Positions 1-6,679 of a DNA stretch of 9,712 nucleotides are shown in pieces. Origin of the DNA: JAPEKQ01 sp964597945 (GTDB taxonomy: Bacteria > Joyebacterota > Joyebacteria > Joyebacterales > Joyebacteraceae); NCBI GenBank assembly GCA_964597945.1, contig CAZRAD010000111.1:1-9712 (forward strand). Direction: 5' to 3'. The position numbers were made by a program, and so were the translations under genes. Position 1 is the first letter of the stretch, and every line of letters begins with the position of its first letter. The notes below the pieces were generated by a model, which made no database searches, was not told the DNA's origin, and was given only the letters and a program-made list of their open reading frames with translations.

Positions 1-1
1 T

Positions 2-43
2 CCCGCGGCGCGCGATGCGAGCCGCGGATGGTGTCCGGCGTGA
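2..43 (+). CDS. possible 3' tail of an upstream gene
   Basis: One forward frame is open from the window edge to a TGA at 41-43, giving a 13-residue tail (PAARDASRGWCPA). It would end 20 bases before the ATG at 64, as expected for an upstream member of this dense operon, and its Ala/Arg/Gly-rich character resembles the tail of the glycosyltransferase ending at 4765. The other two forward frames are also open here, so this is weak evidence. Product unknown. Confidence 0.2.
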   Translation, partial: PAARDASRGWCPA

Positions 44-63
44 AGCCGGGCGGTGGGGGACGA

Positions 64-2427
64 ATGCCGAGGCGGGTGCTTCATATCATCAGGTCGCTCG
101 AAGCGGGCGGCGCAGAACGGATCGTGGTCGAGTATGCGCTCAACCACGATACGGCGAACTATTCGGCCGAGGTGTGCTGTCTCGAGCAGGCCGGGCATCT
201 CGCCGAACCGCTCGTGTCGAGCGGCATACCCGTTCACGTGCTGGGCAGAAAGGGCCGTCGGGATATCGGCGCGCTGTTTCGGCTTGCCCGACTGATGCGG
301 CGCGGTCGATTCGACGTGGTTCACTACCACAACTTCGGCCCGCTCGTCTTCGGTCTGCCCGCCGCGATTCTCGCCGACATCCCCTGCGTGGTGCGAACGG
401 AGCACAACGTCGTCCACTGGCGCTCCCATCTGAGATGCGTCGCGAGCCGCTTGAGCGAGCATCGTGAGAGCGCGCAGATCGCCGTTTCGGAGGCCGTGCG
501 ACGTTCGCACATTGCGTTCTCGGACCTGACCGGCGATCGGTGCGTGACCGTCTGGAACGGAATCGACCCCGCGCGTCTCAAGGACGGCGGCGACAGGAGC
601 GCGACGCGAGCCGGGCTCGGCATCGCGAACGGCTCTGTCGTAGCGCTCGCGGTCGGGAGTCTGACCCCACAGAAGAACTACGCAAATCTGCTTCACGCCG
701 CTGCGCATGTCCTTCGGGACACGAGCAACGTCGTGTTCCTGATCGTGGGATCCGGCGTGCTCGAGCCCGGGCTCCGCGCCAAGGCCGAGGAGCTCGGTCT
801 CGCGGACGGGGTGCGATTCCTGGGCGAGCGGGCGGACGTGCCGGCGATCCTTGCGGCCTGCGACATTCTCGTGAACTCGAGTTCTTGGGAAGGGCTCCCC
901 GTCTCGATCCTCGAGGCGATGGCTGCCGGCGTTCCGACCGTGGCGACGGATGTCGGTGGAAATGCGGAGCTGCTGACGGTCGGCGGTCCCTCGGGCGTCG
1001 TCGTCCCGCCGGAGGACTCGCGTGCACTGGGCGAGGCGATCCTGCGCCTTGCGGCGTCCCCCGAACGGCGCGTGCGCCTCGGCGCCCGTGCGCGAGTCGC
1101 CGTCCTGGAGCGTTTCTCTGCTGAGTGCATGACGCGTGAGACAGAGCGGATCTACGACCTCTGCGCGTCGGGCGGCGTCCATCTCGCCACGTCGGGCAGG
1201 ATCCGTGTGTTACTCCTTATCGGGGAGCTGGGGCGTGGTGGGGCCGAGCGACAGCTGTCGGAGTTGGCTTCACGGATGGACGACGAGCGCTATGAGCCGG
1301 TCGTCTGCTGTCTGGCGCCTCCCAGCGGTCTGTTCGAGGTCATCCGAGGAGCAGGTGTGGAGGTGGTATCGCTCAACAAGCTGCCGGGCATCGGTCTCGC
1401 ATCGCTTCTCGAACTGGTGAGGATCGTTCGGAGGCTCAGGCCGGCGGTCATTCACAGCTATCTGTTCTCGGCGAACTGGCGCGGTCTCCTCGTTGGGCGG
1501 ATGCTCCGCGTGCCGGTGATCATCTCATCGGTCAGAAACGTGGACTTCCACCCGAGTCTGGTCATGACGTTGCTCGACCGCTTCATGGGAATCTTCGTCG
1601 ATCAGGTGATCGCCAACGCGGACGCCGTCCGGCGATTCGTGGTGGACCGGCACTGGATAGACGACGGTCGAGTGCACGTCGTCTACAACGGTGTCGGATA
1701 CGAGCGGCTCGACGCCGCGGTGCGGAATCATGAGCTTCGAGTGGTCGAGCAACCCGGGCGCAGACCGACGGTCGTCAAGGTCGCAAGCCTGACGCCGAAG
1801 AAGGACCATTCGACGTTCCTCGAGGCAGCCGTACTGGTCATCCGGAAGATACCGGATGCACGCTTCCTTGTTGTCGGCGGGGGAAGACTGCAGAGGAAGC
1901 TGGAACGGATGGTCCGAGAACTCGGTCTCCAGGACCACGTCGTGCTGGTCGGCGAGACGTCGAACGTCCCCGGACTTCTGGTGGATGCCGACGTCTCGGT
2001 GCTGACCTCACTCCGGGAGGGCTGCTCGAACGCGCTTCTGGAGTCGATGGCTCTGGGGACCCCGATCGTCGCGACCGATGTCGGTGGGAATCGCGAACTC
2101 GTGCGCGATGGCGTCGAGGGGTTCATCGTGCCCGCAGGCGATGCGAAGGCCGTCGCTGATCGGATCATCCAGCTGCTCGAGAACCAGGAGCTCCGCGTGA
2201 GGATGGGACGCGCAGGGCGTGCTCGCATCGATCGCCGGTTCACGGCTGCCCGGATGGTGGGCGACACGGTCCGGCTGTACGAGCGCCTTCTCGATCGCAG
2301 AGTCCCTGGTCTTGTCGAGTGGTCGAGGATCCGGAAGGCGAGAGCGGGGATGCCGGGCGCCGCTGGTTCGACCGCGGACAACACCGCGACCGAGGTGGGC
2401 GACCGCGACCGAGGGAGGCGACGATGA
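64..2427 (+). CDS. tandem GT4-GT4 glycosyltransferase fusion
   Basis: A 787-residue protein made of two complete GT4 (GT-B fold) glycosyltransferases in series, about twice the family's usual 370-400 residues. Module 1 (about 1-375) opens with VLHIIRSLEAGGAERIV, carries a TEHN motif, a Lys in SLTPQKNY, and the donor-site E-x7-E pair at E276/E284. Module 2 (about 380-740) opens with RVLLLIGELGRGGAERQL, has SLTPKKDH and E652/E660. A short Ser/Gly-rich linker joins them, and the last ~45 residues are a charged low-complexity tail. By family knowledge each module transfers a sugar from a nucleotide-sugar donor at the cytoplasmic membrane face; sugars cannot be named. I chose ATG 64 because it begins right at the first beta strand and follows a G-rich GGGGGA; an in-frame ATG at 28 would add 12 residues. 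The stop overlaps the deacetylase start by 4 bases. Both active sites look intact. Confidence 0.9.
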   Translation: MPRRVLHIIRSLEAGGAERIVVEYALNHDTANYSAEVCCLEQAGHLAEPLVSSGIPVHVLGRKGRRDIGALFRLARLMRRGRFDVVHYHNFGPLVFGLPAAILADIPCVVRTEHNVVHWRSHLRCVASRLSEHRESAQIAVSEAVRRSHIAFSDLTGDRCVTVWNGIDPARLKDGGDRSATRAGLGIANGSVVALAVGSLTPQKNYANLLHAAAHVLRDTSNVVFLIVGSGVLEPGLRAKAEELGLADGVRFLGERADVPAILAACDILVNSSSWEGLPVSILEAMAAGVPTVATDVGGNAELLTVGGPSGVVVPPEDSRALGEAILRLAASPERRVRLGARARVAVLERFSAECMTRETERIYDLCASGGVHLATSGRIRVLLLIGELGRGGAERQLSELASRMDDERYEPVVCCLAPPSGLFEVIRGAGVEVVSLNKLPGIGLASLLELVRIVRRLRPAVIHSYLFSANWRGLLVGRMLRVPVIISSVRNVDFHPSLVMTLLDRFMGIFVDQVIANADAVRRFVVDRHWIDDGRVHVVYNGVGYERLDAAVRNHELRVVEQPGRRPTVVKVASLTPKKDHSTFLEAAVLVIRKIPDARFLVVGGGRLQRKLERMVRELGLQDHVVLVGETSNVPGLLVDADVSVLTSLREGCSNALLESMALGTPIVATDVGGNRELVRDGVEGFIVPAGDAKAVADRIIQLLENQELRVRMGRAGRARIDRRFTAARMVGDTVRLYERLLDRRVPGLVEWSRIRKARAGMPGAAGSTADNTATEVGDRDRGRRR
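2383..2420 (+). repeat. 19-base tandem duplication at the end of the tandem GT gene
   Basis: Positions 2383-2401 and 2402-2420 are adjacent copies of the same 19-base unit (ACCGCGACCGAGG...GCG), matching at 17 of 19 positions; the differences fall together at the 14th and 15th bases. The unit length is not a multiple of three, so the copies are read in different frames and the protein tail is altered. The second copy contains the ribosome site of the next gene; the first copy has the corresponding bases changed. Confidence 0.75.
2411..2418 (+). promoter_or_regulatory. ribosome binding site of the deacetylase
   Basis: GAGGGAGG lies 5 bases before ATG 2424. It decides the start: the frame stays open about 105 bases further upstream, but only over the preceding gene. 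Confidence 0.75.
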
Positions 2428-3545
2428 GCGCTGACCGCGGACGTTTGAGCCGGATCGCCACGACAGCCTGGGGCGCGGCGCGCGGTATGTGGGCCTCCGC
2501 GTACTCATCACGTCTCGCTGCCGGCCTCCGCGGCGGTGGTTGCGCCGTTCTCAGATATCATTCGGTGAATGACGACCCCGAATGGGCCCGAGACTATGTC
2601 TCACAGAGTATCGTCGTGCGTCCGCGGCAATTCGACGAGCAGCTCACGTATCTCGGAGAGAGATACACGGTCGTACCGTTGTCGCACGTCGTGCGTGCCA
2701 TAACCTCGGGCAGCATGCCGGATCCCCGCTGGGTGGCGATCACGTTCGACGACGGCTACGAGGACAACTACCGCTTCGCCTACCGTCTGCTGAGAAAACA
2801 CAACATGCCTGCGACCTTCTACGTGACGACGGATTGTGTTGCAGACGCGGAGGTCCTCTGGACCGTGCGGCTCAGATTCGCCGTGATGACGACGACGCAC
2901 ACGGAGATTCTGTGTCCGTCGATCACATCCGCCCCCATCGGACTGTCGAGTCCGGTCGCTCGGGAGTGCGCCGTTCGGTTCTTGACGGGACTCGTGAAGC
3001 ACTGCAGTCGGACCGAGGCGAACGACGTGCTCGCCGAGATCATGGACGCATGCCTCCCCGGTTGCGAGCCGATGTCTCATCGCGTGATGATGACTCCCGA
3101 TGAACTGCGCGAGATGGAGCAAAACGGGATGACGATCGGGGCGCATTCGGTCCATCACTACAACCTGCCGCTCCTGGAGGATGGAGAACTCACCGACGAG
3201 CTGTCGGGAGCGAAGTCATTTCTGGAGGATGAGATCGGGCTGTGCGTCGAGCACTTCGCGTATCCCAACGGACGGAAGGACCGACACTGCGACGCGCGCG
3301 TGGCCACCGAGGTCGCCAGGTGCGGTTATCTCTCCGCGTCGACCTCGATAAGCGGTCCTGCCGGCCCCGCGCACTCCCCGTTCGGGATTCCGAGAGTCGG
3401 TGTGTCGGCCAGACGGACGGACATGCGGAGCTTCGGCGCGAACCTGCAGCACGGACGCCTGACGCGGCCCCGGTCACCGTCGCTCGCGGACATCGAGCGG
3501 AACGGTCCCCGGCGCGGCGTCGCTCGAGAGGAGACGGGGAGGTGA
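2424..3545 (+). CDS. polysaccharide deacetylase (NodB/CE4 family)
   Basis: A 373-residue carbohydrate esterase 4 enzyme, expected to remove N-acetyl (or O-acetyl) groups from the polysaccharide or its precursor. All three core motifs are visible: TFDDG at 107-111 (D109 the usual general base, D110 a metal ligand), HSVHH at 241-245 (H241 and H245 the other metal ligands) and FAYPNG at 278-283. Roughly 130 residues separate motifs 1 and 2, longer than in minimal NodB domains; the segment includes VLWTVRLRFAV and a helical stretch rich in charged residues, a pattern seen in deacetylases of exopolysaccharide clusters. No convincing cleavable signal peptide was seen; the N-terminus is Arg/Ala/Gly-rich, so a cytoplasmic or membrane-associated location is possible. 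The C-terminal ~40 residues are Arg/Pro-rich and probably disordered. ATG 2424 overlaps the preceding stop (ATGA) and has a strong ribosome site. Confidence 0.92.
   Translation: MSADRGRLSRIATTAWGAARGMWASAYSSRLAAGLRGGGCAVLRYHSVNDDPEWARDYVSQSIVVRPRQFDEQLTYLGERYTVVPLSHVVRAITSGSMPDPRWVAITFDDGYEDNYRFAYRLLRKHNMPATFYVTTDCVADAEVLWTVRLRFAVMTTTHTEILCPSITSAPIGLSSPVARECAVRFLTGLVKHCSRTEANDVLAEIMDACLPGCEPMSHRVMMTPDELREMEQNGMTIGAHSVHHYNLPLLEDGELTDELSGAKSFLEDEIGLCVEHFAYPNGRKDRHCDARVATEVARCGYLSASTSISGPAGPAHSPFGIPRVGVSARRTDMRSFGANLQHGRLTRPRSPSLADIERNGPRRGVAREETGR
3529..3533 (+). promoter_or_regulatory. ribosome binding site supporting GTG 3542
   Basis: AGGAG lies 8 bases before GTG 3542, which overlaps the deacetylase stop as GTGA. 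This favours 3542 over a second in-frame GTG at 3590, whose upstream GGCGAG is poor. Confidence 0.65.
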
Positions 3546-4765
3546 CGGCTCGGACTTCACAGAGAACGTCCAATCTCCGCACTGGCGAGGTGACGCGCCT
3601 GAAGGTCGCGTTCTGGGCCGGGTCGTTCGAACGGGCGGGGACGCAGCAGTTTCTGTTGGAGCTCCTCCGGAGGATCGACCGTTCGCGCTTCGAACCGGTG
3701 GTCCTCTCGACACTCAGAGTGGGGGAGCTGCTCCCGGAGATCGAGGCGCTCGGGATAGACGTTCACGAGTTCGGGACCGGCGCGAGCCTCACGAGTCCGG
3801 CGACGATGAGACAGGTCGCGGCGGCGGCGAGCTTCCTCAGACGCGAGCGGATCGACATCCTGAGCTGCATGCTCGGTCTTGTCACGCTCATCGGCCCGTT
3901 CGTGGGGCGAATGGCGGGCGTGCCGGTCGTGGTGAACAACCAGCGAAACCTGAGCTACTGGCTCGCGGGGGGGGCGAAAGAGGCAGTCTACCGCTTCGTG
4001 AACCGACACCTCGTCGATGCCGTCATGGTGAACTCATCCGCGGCCGCATCGGAGCTTGAGACACGGTTCGGAACGCCTCCAGAGAAGATCGTGCGCCTGG
4101 CGCCCGGCGTCGATCTCTCGCGTTTCGACGGGGCCGTCTCATCCGACGGGTTGCGTGGGGAACTGGGGCTCGGAGCATCGCGCGTGGTCGGTATCGTGGC
4201 GAAGCTGAGTCCCGTCAAGGGACACGATCGCTTCCTGCGCGCGGCCGCCCGCATCAGGGAACGTCGCGACGATGTGGTCTTCCTCGTCGTCGGCGACGGG
4301 CCGCTCCGGTCGGACCTCGAGTCGCTGACCGCGGAGCTGGGCATTGCGGAGGCGGTGCGCTTCGTCGGTGTTCGCCAGGATATCCCCGAGGTTCTCGGGC
4401 TGATGGACGTGTTCGTGCTCTCGTCGCTGTCGGAGGGGTCTCCGAACGTGATCCTCGAGGCGATGGCGGCCGGCGTACCGGTCGTCGCATCGAACGTCGG
4501 CGGTGTGCCGGACATGGTGCGCGACGGCGAGACGGGTCGGCTCGTCGAGCCGGGCGACCCCGGCGCGCTGGCGGACGCCGTGCTCGACATCCTCAGCGAT
4601 GAGTTACGCGCCGGAATGATGGGCAGGCTGGCGCAGAGCGTCGTCCACGCGGAGCACGACATCGATGAAGTCGTGGAGTACGTCCAGCAGGTGTTTGAAG
4701 CACTCGTAGCGGGGATGAAGCCCGCGGAACAGAGGAGGCCGGGCGGAGCCCGGGACCGAGCGTGA
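3542..4765 (+). CDS. GT4 glycosyltransferase
   Basis: A 407-residue single-module GT4 (GT-B fold) enzyme of normal length. The N-terminal domain begins at about residue 20 with KVAFWAGSFERAGTQQ, a variant of the GGAE-type acceptor-side loop seen in the first gene. The C-terminal domain has VGIVAKLSPVKGHDRF (catalytic-type Lys) and E298/E306 as the E-x7-E donor motif, followed by AMAAGVPVVASNVGG. It should add one sugar to a lipid-linked intermediate in the cytoplasm; donor and linkage cannot be read from sequence. The start is GTG 3542, coupled to the deacetylase by a 4-base overlap. The frame is open 300 bases further upstream inside the deacetylase, but that part is Arg-rich shadow sequence. 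GTG 3590 is an alternative start that would remove 16 non-conserved residues. The stop overlaps the next gene by 4 bases. Confidence 0.9.
   Translation: MTARTSQRTSNLRTGEVTRLKVAFWAGSFERAGTQQFLLELLRRIDRSRFEPVVLSTLRVGELLPEIEALGIDVHEFGTGASLTSPATMRQVAAAASFLRRERIDILSCMLGLVTLIGPFVGRMAGVPVVVNNQRNLSYWLAGGAKEAVYRFVNRHLVDAVMVNSSAAASELETRFGTPPEKIVRLAPGVDLSRFDGAVSSDGLRGELGLGASRVVGIVAKLSPVKGHDRFLRAAARIRERRDDVVFLVVGDGPLRSDLESLTAELGIAEAVRFVGVRQDIPEVLGLMDVFVLSSLSEGSPNVILEAMAAGVPVVASNVGGVPDMVRDGETGRLVEPGDPGALADAVLDILSDELRAGMMGRLAQSVVHAEHDIDEVVEYVQQVFEALVAGMKPAEQRRPGGARDRA
4733..4761 (+). promoter_or_regulatory. distant Shine-Dalgarno with an intervening hairpin
   Basis: AGGAGG at 4733-4738 is the best ribosome site before GTG 4762 but lies 23 bases away. 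The gap holds a perfect inverted repeat, CCGGGC (4739-4744) / GCCCGG (4748-4753) with a GGA loop. If that stem forms, 15 bases are looped out and the effective spacing becomes 8 bases (4754-4761), close to ideal. No stronger ribosome site lies nearer the start. The idea is inference; the geometry is directly visible. Confidence 0.45.
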
Positions 4766-6651
4766 GAGTTCTCTTCCTCACACAGTACTACCCACCGGAG
4801 ACGGGTGCGGCCCCGCTCCGCGCGTATCACTTCGCGCGCGGGCTCAAGCGGGCGGGTCACGATGTCACCGTCCTCACGGGTATGCCGAACCATCCGTCGG
4901 GTGTGAAGGCGGCCGGGTATGCTCGCAGACTGTTCATGCGCGAGGACGCGGGCGGCGTGCGCGTGCTGCGCGCGTATCTCTTCGCGAGTCCGACGAGGAC
5001 CTTCGTGAGACGGATGCTCAATCAGCTCTCGTTCGCCGTGTGCGCGGCCCTGTGTGGTCCGTGGATCGGACGGCCGGACATCATCCTCGTCAGTTCACCG
5101 CCGCTCTTCCTCGGGTTCTCCGGGTGGTTCACGGCCATCCTGCGCGGCGTGCCGTACGTTCTGGACGTCCGGGACTACTGGCCGCATGCGGCGGTCGCAC
5201 TCGGGCAGCTTCGGAGCCGTCGCATGATAGCGATGGCCGAGAGGCTCGAGGGTTTTCTCTATCGACGCGCCGCGAAGATCGTGGCGGTCACCCCGGGAAT
5301 GGTGAAGCTCATGCGCGAGCGCGGCATTCCGGACCACCAGATCATCTACATACCGAACGGTGCCGACACCGATGTGTTCGGAGGTGACGCCGACGCGGTC
5401 CCCTCAGGCGACCCCGCCGATCGTGACGCCGGCTCGACGGTCGGTGCACGCGAACTCGGGCCGGGAGACGGGGATCCGGACAACGACGAGGACCCGGGCG
5501 GAATCACCGTGCTCTACAGCGGAACGCACGGTCTGGTCCATGGCATGGACGTGATACTCGACGCGGCGGAGCACCTGGAGGGAGACCACCGGCTCCACTT
5601 CCTGTTCGTCGGGGACGGATCCGACAAGGAACGACTCATCGGGGAGGCGGAGCGTCGGGGCATCGCGAACGTCAGGTTCCTTTCGAGCCAGGCGCCGCAC
5701 GCCCTGGCTGCGACGATGCGCGAGGCCGACGTCTGCCTCGCAACCACCGACGGATCCGACTTCAGCCGCGGGACGATCCCCGTGAAGATCTTCGACTACA
5801 TGGCCTGCTCCAGGCCGGTCGTCGCCGCGCTGGATGGAGACGGTCGTGGCGTTGTGGAGGACTCCGGCGGCGGCATCGTGGTGGCGCCCGGCGACGGCAG
5901 GGCGCTCGCGGACGCGCTCGTGTGTCTCGCCGACGACCCGGAGCGCAGACGCTCACTTGGTGAACGCGGCTGCGCGTTCGTCCGCAAGAGGTGCTCGCGG
6001 CGCGTACTGGCTCAGAGGATGGAGAATGTCCTGTCGTCCGTGACGGCGGCCGAAGCCGGGCTGGGGACATCGTACCTTCCGTTCCGCAGATATCTCGGCG
6101 TGAAATACACACTCGACTTCATCGGCGCGTTGACCACGCTCGTCGTCTGCTCTCCGATCTTCGCGCTCGTTGCACTGCTTATCCGTCTCGACTCGCCGGG
6201 GCGCTCGGTCTTCACGCAGCAGCGCATTGGCGTTCTCTCGCACGAGTTCACGATCTACAAGTTTCGGACGATGAGGCAGGATACCCCCGATCTGGCGACC
6301 GACCTCATCGCTCCGATGCAGACCGACTACACCACGAGGATAGGCCGGGTTCTCAGGCGAACCGGGATCGACGAGCTCCCGAATCTTCTGAACGTCGTCC
6401 GCGGCGACATGAGTCTCGTCGGACCACGACCGGCGCTCTACAACCAGTACGAGCTCATTGACCTCAGACGGCAGACGCTCGGAGACCAGGTGCGACCGGG
6501 CCTCACCGGCTGGGCGCAGATCAACGGGCGCGACTCCATCACGATGGACGAAAAGGTGCGCCTCGACGCGTTCTACGTCCGCAACTGCTCGTTCGTGCTC
6601 GACATCCGAATCCTCATCAACACCGCAGCGGTGTTGTCGGACACGGAGTAG
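4762..6651 (+). CDS. GT4 glycosyltransferase - phosphoglycosyl transferase fusion
   Basis: A 629-residue two-enzyme fusion. Residues 1 to about 430 are a WbuB-like GT4: MRVLFLTQYYPPETGAAPLR start, VLDVRDYWPHAA, YIPNGADTDVF, then VLYSGTHGLVHGMDV and a donor-site segment PVKIFDYMA, where D345 stands where family members usually have Glu. Residues about 443-629 are a monotopic phosphoglycosyl transferase (bacterial sugar transferase, WcaJ/PglC-like core): a hydrophobic re-entrant helix at about 450-476, KFRTM at 500-504, catalytic D537-E538 in DELPNLLN, GDMSLVGPRP from 548, and PGLTGWAQINGR. That core transfers a sugar phosphate from a UDP-sugar to undecaprenyl phosphate, the first step of glycan assembly; the attached GT4 could add the second sugar. 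An acidic Gly/Pro linker (208-247) separates the two GT4 subdomains. Start GTG 4762 overlaps the previous stop (GTGA). Both catalytic halves look intact. Confidence 0.92.
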   Translation: MRVLFLTQYYPPETGAAPLRAYHFARGLKRAGHDVTVLTGMPNHPSGVKAAGYARRLFMREDAGGVRVLRAYLFASPTRTFVRRMLNQLSFAVCAALCGPWIGRPDIILVSSPPLFLGFSGWFTAILRGVPYVLDVRDYWPHAAVALGQLRSRRMIAMAERLEGFLYRRAAKIVAVTPGMVKLMRERGIPDHQIIYIPNGADTDVFGGDADAVPSGDPADRDAGSTVGARELGPGDGDPDNDEDPGGITVLYSGTHGLVHGMDVILDAAEHLEGDHRLHFLFVGDGSDKERLIGEAERRGIANVRFLSSQAPHALAATMREADVCLATTDGSDFSRGTIPVKIFDYMACSRPVVAALDGDGRGVVEDSGGGIVVAPGDGRALADALVCLADDPERRRSLGERGCAFVRKRCSRRVLAQRMENVLSSVTAAEAGLGTSYLPFRRYLGVKYTLDFIGALTTLVVCSPIFALVALLIRLDSPGRSVFTQQRIGVLSHEFTIYKFRTMRQDTPDLATDLIAPMQTDYTTRIGRVLRRTGIDELPNLLNVVRGDMSLVGPRPALYNQYELIDLRRQTLGDQVRPGLTGWAQINGRDSITMDEKVRLDAFYVRNCSFVLDIRILINTAAVLSDTE

Positions 6652-6673
6652 CGGCCGCGCCGCTGCGGAGGAG
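6650..6673 (+). promoter_or_regulatory. hairpin over the PGT stop codon, then exosortase ribosome site
   Basis: AGCGGC (6650-6655) and GCCGCT (6659-6664) form a perfect 6-base-pair stem with a 3-base loop; the stem takes in two bases of the TAG stop (6649-6651). GGAGGAG at 6667-6673 follows two bases later and sits 6 bases before ATG 6680, fixing that start. There is no U-run, so it is not a typical intrinsic terminator. A ribosome ending at 6651 would melt the stem. Confidence 0.5.
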
Positions 6674-6679
6674 CAAGAC

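Noticed and set aside
3242..3541. 100-codon upstream extension of the third gene's frame
   Set aside because: Lies wholly within the deacetylase's conserved C-terminal part, is Arg-rich and unlike GT4 N-termini; GTG 3542 has a good ribosome site.
3988..4893. Minus-strand 301-codon open frame
   Set aside because: Ser/Arg/Thr-rich shadow of the GT4 gene with no recognisable motif.
6621..6633. CACCG/CGGTG inverted repeat as a terminator
   Set aside because: Lies inside the PGT coding sequence, 5-bp stem with a 3-base loop and no U-run.
6458..6679. Upstream extension of the exosortase frame
   Set aside because: Overlaps the conserved PGT C-terminus, Ser/Arg-rich without membrane character; ATG 6680 has GGAGGAG at ideal spacing.
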